Shown here in pieces: positions 1 through 10,041 of a stretch of DNA of 64,000 bases. Position 1 is the stretch's first letter; the number at the start of each line of letters is the position of its first letter. The notes beneath the pieces are model-generated. The model saw nothing but the letters and a program-made list of their open reading frames with translations, was not told where the DNA came from and did no database searches. The translations under genes and the position numbers were made by a program. The stretch comes from Vicia villosa (taxonomy: Eukaryota > Streptophyta > Magnoliopsida > Fabales > Fabaceae). Location: NCBI RefSeq assembly GCF_029867415.1, contig NC_081180.1:145266731-145330730 (forward strand), given 5' to 3'.

Positions 1-1009
1 AGTACCCCCGACAGATAAAGCTGCAGAGACGTCTCGTACGCCTGACTTAGTCAGTCAAAAGCTTGTATATACAAGGGGCATGACATGTTATTATCTCAGT
101 CATCTGGGGCAATCAAGTCAAGATTCAGAGAATCTCTCAAAGGCACTAAACACTCAGAGAGGCAAGCCTATCACTTGGAGCATGTTGCATTAGTCACAAA
201 TCTCAGCAAAACCTATTTAGCTACTAGCAGTAAGATCAGTATCTCCTTCGAAGTTCTAATTCCAGTAATCTCAAGAATCAAGTATACCAGGTTACCGACT
301 CCAGGAGAAGATAGACTTCCCCATGCAAAGGGCCACATATGGTTAAGAAAAAGTTTTCCAACAGCAAGTGACACGGGGGCAATGAAAATTGAAATCTCAA
401 GGGATCTTACCCACAAAGTTGTTTTCACAATAATATCCCCACAGAGTAATCCTCGAGGAGTTGTCTTTAAGTAATCTCTTCCCAACAAAGACTTGGCTCC
501 CCTACACTACAGGCTCTCTGATACAATCTTCTTCTCCAACAGGGTTTATTCAAACTCACTGTTCCCACTAAAGTTGGCATTCATAGTGGAAACTTGGTCA
601 GTTATCCATCTCTCTTATCCCTAGTCAGGGCGCATCAGGATCAAATCACTCAAACTACTTTCATCCCCAAGCGATAATAAAAATCCCCAGTTGGATATCC
701 TCGAACGAAAGACAGGAGTTCTCAACACAATCACCTTGTCATCATCTCCAACATCATACAGAGATTTATTTTCTCAACCAGCAATTGCTATACAAAGTTA
801 CCAATATGCTTCGACTATATAGTCCATCCACGCATCATTCACAATACATACATAACATACATACGCCTCATGACATATGCATAACACTCTCATTCATTTC
901 AAAAAATAAACATTACAATACATGCATCACGACATTGCATAAAACTAATGTTGCTTTTTCCGTCCATTTCTACAAATCAAATGAACATTATCTTCTAGAT
1001 ATAGTGCAG

Positions 1010-1309
1010 AGATAATCAAGTCAACGATTTAATTCTGACACTCATTCAAGACAGAGATTTAGTTTTGACACTTAATTTTGGATATCTTCCAAAGATAGTT
1101 CAGAGATAATCAAGACCATGATTTAGTTCTGATACTTAGTTCCGGATATTCTCCAGAGATAGTTCAGAGATAATCAAGACAATGATTTAATTGTGATACT
1201 TAGTTCCGGGTATTCTCCAGAGATAGTTCAGAGATAATCAATACAAAGATTTAGTTCTGATACTTAGTTCCGGATACTCTCCAGAGATAGTTCAGAGATA
1301 ATCATCTTC
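1010..1309. repeat. Tandem repeat, 64-bp period, about 4-5 copies
   Basis: The phrase agttcagagataatcaa recurs at 1097, 1161, 1225 and 1289, exactly 64 bp apart, with a diverged first copy near 1010. Each unit contains gatttagttctgatacttag. It is the first of three tandem blocks in the 3' untranslated region of the Ogre-like element. Confidence 0.9.
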
Positions 1310-1315
1310 TTAAGA

Positions 1316-1746
1316 TCTAATTCAGTTACTACGAACGGTGCTGACACGATCAATATTCAAAGATCTAATTCTATCATCACGAACGGTGTAGACACGATCA
1401 TCCTTCCAAGGTCTAATTCAGTTACTACGAACGGTGCTGACACGATCAACATTCAAAGATCTAATTCTATCATCACGAACGGTGTAGACACGATCATCCT
1501 TCCAAGGTCTAATTCAGTTACTATGAACGGTGCTGACACGATCAACATTCAAAGATCTAATTCTATCATCACGAACGGTGTAGACACGATCATCCTTCCA
1601 AGGTCTAATTCAGTTACTACGAACGGTGCTGACACGATCAACATTCAAAGATCTAATTCTATCATCACGAACGGTGTAGACACGATCATCTTTCCAAGAT
1701 CTAATTCAGTTACTACGAACGGTGCTGACACGATCAACATCCAACA
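1316..1746. repeat. Tandem repeat, 96-bp period made of two 48-bp halves
   Basis: The phrase ttcagttactacgaacggtg recurs at 1321, 1417, 1513, 1609 and 1705, always 96 bp apart. Each unit is two related 48-bp halves (one with gtgctgacacgatcaa, one with gtgtagacacgatcat). Copies are nearly identical, so the array expanded recently. Because 48 and 96 are multiples of three, one frame stays open through the array (1523-1801), giving 16-residue repeats of the type TNG-x-DTI-x-x-x-RSNS. That frame has no plausible start or promoter and is not called as a gene. Confidence 0.93.
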
Positions 1747-1774
1747 AACACTTCTCAATACATTTGAGCTCAGA

Positions 1775-2330
1775 TACAGCCTAACGTACGGCTCATTCTA
1801 GTACTTCTCAATACAAAGGATCCAGTCTAACGTACGACTCATCCTAGGATACAACCTGACATATGGTGTAGTCTGACAACTATCAACACAGGGAACCTGG
1901 TCTAACGTACGACCTATCCTACAGCCTCACGTACGGCTTTTCCAGACATTTATCAATGCAATCGGACCCAGTCTAACCTATGACTCGTCCTAAAGTTCAG
2001 CCTAACGCACGGCTTTCCAAACATCTATCGATGCAATCAGACCCGGTCTAACGTACGACCCGTCCTCCAGCCTAACGTACGACTCTCCAGACATCTATCG
2101 ATGCTATCAAACCCGGTCTAACGTACGACCCGTCCTTCAGCCTAATATTCGGCTTATCCAGACATCTATCGAAGCAATTGGACCTAGTCTAACGTATGAC
2201 TCGTCCTAAAGTACAGCCTAACGTACAGCTTACTTTGGCATTCATCAAAACAGTGGATTCAGTCTAACGTACGACTCATCCTAAGTATATCCTTTCAGAT
2301 ACAGTCTAACGTATGACTACACCCTGACTT
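1775..2330. repeat. Degenerate tandem repeat, about 70-75-bp period, taacgtacg core
   Basis: The core cctaacgtacggct or ctaacgtacgac appears more than ten times. The phrase acccggtctaacgtacgacc recurs at 2041 and 2111, and the linker ccagacatctatcgatgc recurs between units. Copies vary more than in the 96-bp block, so this array is older. Confidence 0.85.
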
Positions 2331-2803
2331 TCATACCATCAAAAGACCAGTGGCATCTTTAAGCGCACCTTAGACAACATCTTGTCAATCCAACTAATGG
2401 CATCTCTAAGCCCATTCAAACCATCAATAGCACTAGTCCCTGCATCAGCAAGGGCAAATTTCTGGGTATTCTAGTGTTCAATCATCTTTCACCTTCAGAT
2501 TACGATAGGCAAACAAGCCAATCTACATCCTCAGGTTTAAGAAGATTGAACATGGGCAGCTGTCATACCCCAAAATTTGCCCACACTTTTCAAAAATTCG
2601 AGACTATTTCAAAAAATTGAATTTTTATAAAATTTCGGGTTCATTTACATTGACATCCTGAATTTTATAAATATTCGATTTAAAGTCTATTTTAAAAATA
2701 TAATAGTTTACTCTTAAGTTGTTATATTTTAATAAATAGCAAAATGCTGGCTGACACTTCATAAACCTTCAATTGGCTTTTTATTTCAACAAATAAATAG
2801 CAC

Positions 2804-2868
2804 AATTGGTAAGGAAGTAAGGTTTGCAAGCACAGGGTCTTGGGTTCGAATCCCACTTCTAACTTCTT
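2804..2868 (+). other. tRNA-like A-box/B-box module inside the LTR
   Basis: The sequence has an A-box-like tagcacaattggtaagg and, about 35 bases on, a near-consensus B-box gggttcgaatccc. No acceptor or anticodon stem can be folded around it, so it is not a tRNA gene. It could be a degraded SINE head or a pol III promoter-like module within the LTR. A decayed version with acaattggtac sits at about the same offset in the LTR at 59132. Confidence 0.55.
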
Positions 2869-3221
2869 TTCTTTTTTATTTGCTTCTAACTTTAGTTTTA
2901 ATTTTTATTTTTATTTTAATTCAAAAATCACAAAAATAAGTTTTTTTTTTTTACATATTTAAATATTATTTTCGAATTTATTAATTATGTATTTAAAAAA
3001 TATTTATTTTTTTACTTTTCTTCATTTTATGTACTTTTTAGTTAAAAAATCCAAAAATAAAATAGTAGTTTTTAATTCAAGATTAATTATCATTGAATAT
3101 TGATTTGATTTTGTTTCTATTCTTAGGAGAAATCAAAACAAATATTTTGGTGTTAATTTTATCTTTATTGTCATTGATTTAATTTTAATTATTTCTCTTT
3201 TTGTTAACCTAAGTTTTTAGG

Positions 3222-3229
3222 TATAAATA
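3222..3229 (+). promoter_or_regulatory. TATA box of the Ogre-like LTR
   Basis: TATAAATA within ttttaggtataaatagatag. It lies about 660 bp into the LTR and is followed by an A/C-rich stretch typical of a retroelement leader. The placement as LTR promoter is inferred. Confidence 0.6.
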
Positions 3230-5264
3230 GATAGGCCAAAGACGAACAAAAACAACACAGACATACATACACTAATATTGTACATAACCTCTCCCAATTT
3301 CTGCCACACTTCCATTCTTTTTAACCAAATAAGCTTCTCATAGAAAAAAAAGTTCTTTCTAACATAGGCCAAAACTATATACACTTTCATCCACAACCAT
3401 CACCAGAAAAACACAAATTTCCTTCATTCCAAAACCAAATACAAAAAAAAAACCTGTAAATACGTTTTCAATCAAACACAAATTTTTCCAACCTCTAACA
3501 TAATCAAATCAATGGCTCTTAACAATAATAAATTCCAAACTTAATCAAAAGTGAAAAAAAAAAAAAATAAACTGAGAATTAACAAAACCAATTGAGTTAT
3601 TTTGCAGGAAAGAAGATCAAGCCAAACCGCTTCAGATGAATACCGACGCGAAGATCCATTCAACCGGTGAGTCACCGATTGCACCCTGAGCTACCGTACG
3701 GCAGAAATGCGTCGGATTCAATCCGACAACCTTTCGGTCGCGGCCCCATCCGTACACGCTCGCAAAGTCACGCCGCTGACAACAACTCCGACAAACCACC
3801 GACGATGCTTTCCGATTTCGTCCCGCCACGGTGAGAGATCATGTGGTCTAATGTGACTTTAATGTTTGTTCTTTTCTTGTAATTGTTACTCTTTTGTTTG
3901 TTTTGAAAAAGTCAAATATTATTTATTTCACTATATTTATTTATTTAATTTAAAAAAAAAAAGGAAGTGAAAACTAAACGTGAGGAGTTAGTGGGATCCT
4001 CCCCACGTCTCAATTTTTGTTTTTGTTTTTTTATTTATCTAATAATAAAATATAAAAACACAAAAAACATGCATTTAATTCAAAGATACAAAAAAATATG
4101 TTAGTATTTAGAATTTTATTTCTCATATTAAAAATACCAAAAATATTTTAATCCTCTATTTAGAATTTAATATTTTTTTAGATGTCTTTTATGATTTTCT
4201 TGATTTATTTACTAATATTTTTTTTATCGTGTCCTTACTCATATTTTTGTTTTTGCGAGGTACTACCTTCTTGAGTCATTGGATTATTTCATGGATATTC
4301 ACAAGCCCTTTCTTTAATTTTCGTATATGTTTTATTCTCATTTTAATTTCTATTTGGGGTTTGTAATAATTTTTATCCCCGTTTGTTAAATTTGTAATCC
4401 CCATCCCGAAGCCATGTAATAGTGTAGGACATTTACTTTCTGCATTTTAATTTCCGCAGATATTAACTGCTTAGATGTATGACTAATAGGATTGTATGGT
4501 AAGATAACTCAACTCAATCGTTAGCTCACTAACTTCAAGATTAAATAACCGAATACAACACACTTGCACTCACTCACCCTTAGGGTACGCCCCTCTTGGT
4601 TGCCTTCGATTAAAAGGTCGTGTCCCTCGAATGTAGAGGTACCTGTTAGCAAAAGTCCCTCGGCTAAAAAATCATCGCAAAGATCATAAGTCCCTCGATG
4701 ACCCACGATGTTGCCTACGATACATGATCTAGTCCCTCGAACTGTTGCCTACGGAAAGATGATTGTCCCTTCAAATTTGCTAAAGGTACCTCTACTTGTT
4801 GCCTTCAAACGACCTCGATGACCCTTCGATGACCTGCACGTCCAATATAACAAGGACTACCTACTCCTATATAGTATGGATAGTCCTGAGAACTTTAAAA
4901 TTTACAGAAAAAGACCAGTCAAATAGGGTAGTACTCTTAAACTGCCTAGCTCAAATAAAAATATCTTTTCAATATCATTTCAAAAAACTAAGGCTACGCA
5001 TTTACGCTAAAGTCCTTATGCTCCTTTCAAAACAAACAAACAATATGAGCTAAGCAAGTTAAGAGCCCGTAGATAACTACGGATGAAAAGGGTGCTTGCA
5101 CCTTCCCTTTTCATAACTTACCCCCCGAGCCCGTTTTCTTCAAATAAGGTCTTTTTCTGTACTTTTTACCTTTCCTAACATTGGACAAAATAAAAGTCGG
5201 TGGCGACTCTTGCTCATCGCAACATTGTTTGCGAAATAAAAATAAAGTCAGTTCACCGAGTTAC

Positions 5265-7071
5265 ACTTGAGAATCCCCTTATCCTTTGGAGGGATAATGT
5301 ATTTATAGGAGTTCTCTTAGGCCTAGGGTTTACGTCCTCCTGGACTTGGTCTTAACCACTTCCTTTTATTAGGGAGATTATTGACCGGTTATATTTCCGG
5401 AGTCAACAAGGACTTTCTCTAATTTGACTACCATGTTGGGTGGATCGTATGGGCGACTCTATTGAATTTTGCCCAGAAGGCCCATTTGTTAGGTGATGGC
5501 GCCCTAATATAGGAGTTTGTTAAATAGGACACTACACAGTCCCTCATGCATGAGGGATTTTCTATTAAAGGGCGGAGTATTTTAGGACCATTCTCATTTT
5601 CTGAAGGCATCTATCGTCCTACCAATGATTCCTATGGCTGGGGACGACGTTGTGGGGCGGCCCCTCCTTTTTAGCGAGTGCCTCAATGTAGGACGATTAA
5701 ACTAGCAAACTAGTTCCTTAGTTGAAGGCACGTATAATAATAGCGAGGTCGTTGGTTATATTTTGCGCCCATTGAGTCAACGTCCAAGTGTCTGTCGCTC
5801 AAGTATGGTAGGTTTTCCGAAACATCAGCCAATCACGATGCAAACATGTTCTTCTCTATTTAATGCCATAAATGTTGACCTATTTTATGAAATTGCAAAT
5901 GATAGTGGCATATGTAGGTAGCGTGCAGAGTTTCGCAAAATCCTGAGGGGTTTGAAGTTCTCCTATAAGAAGGAATTTTCTCCCCATGTCTTGCTTTACT
6001 TTCTACAATTTTGCACAAGCTACTCCTTTTGGATTTTTCAATGCGGCCTTCAACCTTCTCACAGTTATGAGACTTGTCCATTTTCTAATTCCGTATGCCA
6101 GATTTTGAGGATTTGTATGATATAAATCCTTTGGTATTAGATATATTTATGGGTAGAGAGTTCTTTTTCGATGGTTGCAACGGTGGTGGTGACTTCTTTT
6201 TGTTATATTATTTTTTAAGGAACAAAATGTCTTCCTCCTCTATCGTTTCCAGAGGCGCATATGACTTTGTATCCATTTTCTCTTTCGAGGAACAAATATA
6301 TGTCTTCTTGGCGGGAGTGGGTGTCTCCTCCTTGGGAGACGAGGACCAGGTTATTTTGGAGGGTTGTTTACCCTCAGAGAGGGTAACCCTACATGTCTCC
6401 TCCTACCCCCCTCGCCGTACTTTTACTTTTATCCCTCCCTTTCCACAGACATGGGGTTCTTTTTCCTTTTTCTGCCTTTTCCGTAGAGATCCTCAGGGTT
6501 CTTAATGTCTCCCTTTCCTAATCGTTCTCGAATAGCTGGGGTTACAATAGAGCTTTCGAGATGGTTTGCGAGAAGTTTGACATCAAACTAATAGTTGGAG
6601 TCTTCTTCTCTTTTCTCGTTGCTAAACCAACGAAAGGCAACTAGTAGGCATAAGGCCTTTTTTACCCCTCACTCTAATAGTTATAAATATTGAAACAAAT
6701 TTTTTTTTTAGGTGAAGGGTGAGAAGATTCCCTCGGAATACTGTATTTTGACTACGACGTTCCCCTTTTTCTGCTATCCTAGACGAAAGTTTTGTCGATT
6801 GTTACAGACTACAACTAGGCTTTTCTAATTCTGGAGAAAAGAAAAATACTACATACATGTATAAATTATTTTATTCTCTACTAATTAACTTTATTATTAT
6901 GTCTCGACCGATAAATTTTTAGACCTTTTTAAATTTTTCTTTAAATTATACCACTAAAATCAATAAATAAATACTACACATGGTCGATCCTATTTATAAC
7001 AAAAAAATTATCTTCTAAATTTATTAAATAATTAATACACCCTCCAATCGTAAATTTAACTTTTTTAATAT
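5265..7071. other. Unclassified LTR-like sequence, no recognised gene
   Basis: A TATA-like tatttatagg near 5300 is followed by several hundred bases of mixed composition and then AT-rich DNA to 7071. The longest open frame (6095-6505, +, 136 codons) has a phenylalanine-rich product with no motif I recognise, and the frame at 5860-6081 (-) is likewise featureless. The stretch may be LTR or leader sequence of another retroelement, but I cannot name it. Confidence 0.3.
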
Positions 7072-7345
<274 letters not shown>

Positions 7346-7450
7346 TAACTATTAATATATGTAGTTCATATATAACCTGCATACATTATGATCGGTCAAG
7401 TATAAAAAAAAGTCCAATTTACTTTTATAAATGTGACCACAGATTATATT

Positions 7451-7727
7451 CAGGGGTGGAGCTACAGCCCAGCGAGCCTGAGCATGTGCTCGGCCTCAAC
7501 TCCTCTTTTTGTTGTATATTCTCCATCTAATAGTCGATTTTTAGATAACACCAGGACAAAAATAAAGGCAAAATTAGTAAACATAAGGGGTAAAATTTTG
7601 GACAAAATGAAGAGCAAAATTTTTAGACAAAATGAAGAGCAAAATTAGTAGAAACAAGGTATAAAATTAATAAAAATAAATGTATATTTTTTGTCCAAAC
7701 TTCTTAAAATTTCTGGATCTGCCACTG
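7451..7727. mobile_element. 277-bp non-autonomous hAT-type MITE
   Basis: Starts caggggtggagctac and ends ggatctgccactg, an imperfect inverted repeat of the caggggcggag type found on plant hAT elements. It is flanked by an 8-bp target duplication with one mismatch: attatatt (7443-7450) and attatatc (7728-7735). The interior is A-rich with a duplicated phrase aaaatgaagagcaaaatt. It has no coding capacity. Confidence 0.85.
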
Positions 7728-7732
7728 ATTAT

Positions 7733-7735
<3 letters not shown>

Positions 7736-7817
<82 letters not shown>
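7736..7817. repeat. (AT)n microsatellite, about 40 units
   Basis: Uninterrupted AT dinucleotides starting directly at the right target duplication of the hAT MITE. Confidence 0.97.
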
Positions 7818-7820
<3 letters not shown>

Positions 7821-8070
7821 TTATTCAATGTATAAAAATAAATAATTTATTTTTAAAAATTGTATGATACTTTATTAATCCAATAGATCAAATCATATTT
7901 ATCCATTCTATTGCAATGCAATGCTGTAGGCTCATTTACTTGCTGCTGCAGTCGGTGATGGATGTGTAGAAAAGAAAAGAAGGTAACCGAATGTTTAGTT
8001 CTAGAGAACAAGTTATTTTTTTGAAAAGCATTTCTAGAGAACAAGTTCTGTCTTTATTAAATTACTTTTA

Positions 8071-8091
8071 ACACGTGCCATGCTGCATGCA
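8071..8091 (+). promoter_or_regulatory. ABRE/G-box plus RY element upstream of the LEA gene
   Basis: ACACGTG at 8071-8077 is an ABRE-type G-box core, bound in known cases by bZIP factors of the ABI5 group. CATGCA at 8086-8091 is an RY core, bound by B3 factors such as ABI3 and FUS3. The two lie nine bases apart and about 110-130 bp upstream of the TATA box. This pairing is the usual promoter signature of seed-maturation genes. Function here is inferred from the motifs. Confidence 0.65.
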
Positions 8092-8200
8092 CTTTCCTGC
8101 TTCGTTTGCCACATATACCTCCAAACATGGAACAACCATCTTTCCCTTGCATGACATCTGTAAAATCTCCATTCATCTCTTTGTATCCACTAATTTCTTC

Positions 8201-8208
8201 TATATATA
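8201..8208 (+). promoter_or_regulatory. TATA box of the LEA gene
   Basis: tatatata within ttctatatataaactc, 97-104 bp upstream of the start codon at 8305. This gives a 5' untranslated leader of roughly 70 nt, which is A/C-rich as is common for such genes. Confidence 0.7.
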
Positions 8209-8304
8209 AACTCAATCAGTTATAGTTCCAAATCCAATGCAAATAAGCAACCCAGATTAAAGTTATTACTCCATATACACAAATCCAAACCAAAGTGCAG
8301 AATC

Positions 8305-9260
8305 ATGAGTCAAGAACAACCACAGAGACCACGAGAAGATCAATTCCCTGAGCAACAACCAATCAAATACGGCGACGTTTTCAACGTCTCCGGAGAATTA
8401 GCATCACAACCAATCAAACCAAGAGACGCAGCTCTCATGCAGGCAACAGAGAATCAAGCCTTAGGACAAACCCAGAAAGGAAGTCCCGCTTCTGTCATGC
8501 AATCCGCAGCCGCGGTAAACACGGCAACCGGTTTTGTCCATCGTGACGACATGTCAGATATAGCCAGAAACCAAGGCGTGAGCATCTCCGAAACCAAAGT
8601 GGGTGGAAACCGCGTGATCACTGAGTCGGTAGGGTCACAAGTTGTAGGACAGTTCGTTGAACCTGATGTGCCAATGAATGACCCTGGTTTGGTTTTGGAT
8701 GAGAATGCTATAACCATTGGTGAGGCGCTGGAAGCTTCTGCTTTAACTCCAGCTGGTGATAAGCCGTTAGATCAGAGTGACGCTGCTGCTATACAGGCAG
8801 CGGAAATGAGAGCCACCGGGAAGAATCAAACTGAGCCGGGTGGGTTGGGAGCCATTGCTCAGTCAGCAGCAACTCGGAACACTCGTACTATGCCTGATCT
8901 GCAGAAAACAACATTGGCTGATGTCGTAACGGTAATTTGTCTAATCTAATATTACGATATGGACTTCAATTTATAACTATATGACTGACATATTATGTAT
9001 AATGATTTGAATGGAGGATGCAAGGGAGAAGCTGGGAGCAGACAAGGCGGTAACAAGAGAGGATGCGGAGGGAGTGATTGGAGCTGAGCTCAGAAACAAA
9101 GCTGACATGAGAACTACACCGGGCGGTGTGGCTGCATCGATGGCAGCAGCGGCCACACTCAATCAAAACAAGTTGAGTTTCTATAATATTATTTTTGAAT
9201 TTGTTCTTTTTATCATGTAATGGCTTTAAGATAGCAATTTTGTGCAGGATGAACGGGTGA
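8305..9260 (+). CDS. Late embryogenesis abundant protein, seed maturation protein (SMP, LEA D-34) family, three exons
   Basis: Exons 8305-8931, 9017-9171 and 9248-9260, joined by introns of 85 and 76 bp with GT-AG borders, give a 264-residue protein ending at TGA 9258-9260. The length is normal for this family. Three SMP repeats are visible: residues about 20-75 (QPIKYGDVFNVSG to AAAVNTATGF), about 142-200 (ITIGEALEAS to SAATRNTRT) and about 203-261 (TTLADVVT, then DAREKLGADKAVTREDAEGV, then PGGVAASMAAAATLNQNK). There are no membrane segments or signal peptide. Such proteins are hydrophilic, accumulate late in seed filling and are thought to protect cell contents during drying. The upstream ABRE, RY element and TATA box fit seed-specific, ABA-dependent expression. 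The ATG at 8305 is the first in frame after the TATA. The first acceptor (tgaatggag) has a weak pyrimidine tract but keeps the third SMP domain in frame. The gene looks intact and is the best-supported host gene here. Confidence 0.93.
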
Positions 9261-9589
9261 TATGTCGTGGAGATTGGAGATTTCAAGTTTTTAAGATCAA
9301 TCATGGTGTCTAAACAAATCAATGAAGATCGAGTTTGAGTTTAGGTGTTGTTTGTAAAACTACGTTAGCCTTACTGCCACTATGTTTTACTTGAAAAGAA
9401 AGTTGTTATTACCTTTCCTTTTGTAGTGTTTTTTGTAAATAGTTTATTCCACTAAGTGTGTACTTGGGTCAACTTTTTAATTTAAATGAATATAAGAATT
9501 TCTCATATTCTGTCATTTGAAGTACATTAATTTTTCTTAGACATCCAAATGCTATTCTTTCTACACTTTGAAAGAAAGAGATGGAAATA
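9261..9589 (+). other. 3' flank of the LEA gene
   Basis: AT-rich, with no open frame of note. Possible polyadenylation signals include aatgaatataag near 9486. It probably contains the 3' untranslated region. Confidence 0.4.
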
Positions 9590-10041
9590 GAAGTGTGATG
9601 GATCTTCTGTAATTTGAATGACAGTTATAGAGGTGTGATGGATCTTCAGATCTTCTGTAATTTGAATGACAGTTACACTAATGTGTCTTAGACATTTATT
9701 CTATACCTTATGAGAGAATTCAATAATTCTTTGTTACTTTTGTAAATGTGTCTCGTATGGAAGAGGAAACAAGTGAAGGCTCAATTGAGGAAGAAGAGGA
9801 TTTCACTTCTAGACCAAGGGCCAAGAGGAATGCAAAGAAGCCCAAACACTTCAAGGATTTTGTGATATCCAGCTAGAAGAAGTGAGCGGTAAATTTAGAA
9901 TAGTACTAGTCATGACTGATTTTGTGATATCCAGCTAGAAGAAGTGAGCGGTAAATTTAGAATACTCCCTAGTCATGACTCATTAGGTTTGTTGTGACTT
10001 AGAAGATGTTAAGAAGTATTTTAGAAGATGTTAAGAAGTAT
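9590..10041. repeat. Cluster of three unrelated short tandem duplications
   Basis: Unit A (gtgtgatggatcttc...tttgaatgacagtta, about 40-47 bp) occurs at 9590-9628 and 9630-9676. Unit B (gattttgtgatatccagcta...agtcatgact, about 62 bp) occurs at 9856-9918 and 9919-9980. Unit C (ttagaagatgttaagaagta, 21 bp) occurs twice at about 10000-10041. The three units do not resemble one another. They look like separate slippage or repair duplications in decaying retroelement DNA. Confidence 0.85.
9757..9876 (+). pseudogene. Retroelement polyprotein scrap (39 codons)
   Basis: A short open frame begins with an acidic stretch (MEEETSEGSIEEEEDF) and continues RPRAKRNAKKPKHFKDFV before a stop. The basic-then-KDFV pattern resembles the linker of plant retroelement polyproteins near the integrase end. 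Nothing else of the element is left in frame, and the 62-bp duplication begins inside its 3' end. The assignment is tentative; it could equally be unrelated. Confidence 0.3.

Larger units (their letters stand above)
1..2560 (+). mobile_element. 3' internal region of an Ogre-like Ty3/gypsy (Tat lineage) element
   Basis: No reading frame here resembles a known protein. The stretch ends directly at an LTR that starts TGTCATACCCC at 2561, and it holds three consecutive tandem-repeat blocks of different period (about 64, 96 and 70 bp). A hypervariable, repeat-rich 3' untranslated region just before the 3' LTR is known for Tat-lineage elements of legumes. The last bases before the LTR are moderately purine-rich (gaagattgaacatgggcagc) and may serve as the polypurine tract. 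The pol genes would lie left of the window. Open frames at 85-474 and 785-1015 show no domain and are probably chance. The family assignment is inferred from layout and LTR start, not from protein similarity. Confidence 0.6.
2561..5264 (+). mobile_element. Ogre-like LTR (3' LTR of the element at the left edge)
   Basis: It starts TGTCATACCCCAAAATTTGC, the same start as the LTR at 59132. It has a TATA box at 3222. Its right end shares a long U5 core with the other two large LTRs: aagggtgcttgcaccttccc at 5088-5107, then gtcggtggcgactct near 5195, then gtcagttcac. The end at 5264 (gagttaca) is a guess: no target-site duplication can be tested because the other end of the element is outside the window. 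Short frames inside it (3632-3829, 4521-4706, 4796-5053) look like chance frames in repetitive U5 sequence. The part from 4560 to 4830 holds a loose repeat built on agtccctcga. Confidence 0.7.

Noticed and set aside
85..488. Overlapping open frames on both strands near the left edge (129 and 91 codons)
   Set aside because: Neither product shows a motif or a gene-like start, and the region is the 3' untranslated part of an Ogre-like element.
1316..1746. CRISPR array
   Set aside because: Units are contiguous 96-bp repeats without unique spacers, and the genome is a plant's.
2804..2868. tRNA gene
   Set aside because: Only A- and B-box-like parts are present; acceptor and anticodon stems do not form.
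6095..6505. 136-codon frame as a possible gag start
   Set aside because: Phenylalanine-rich product without a gag motif, no polymerase after it and no LTR pair around it.
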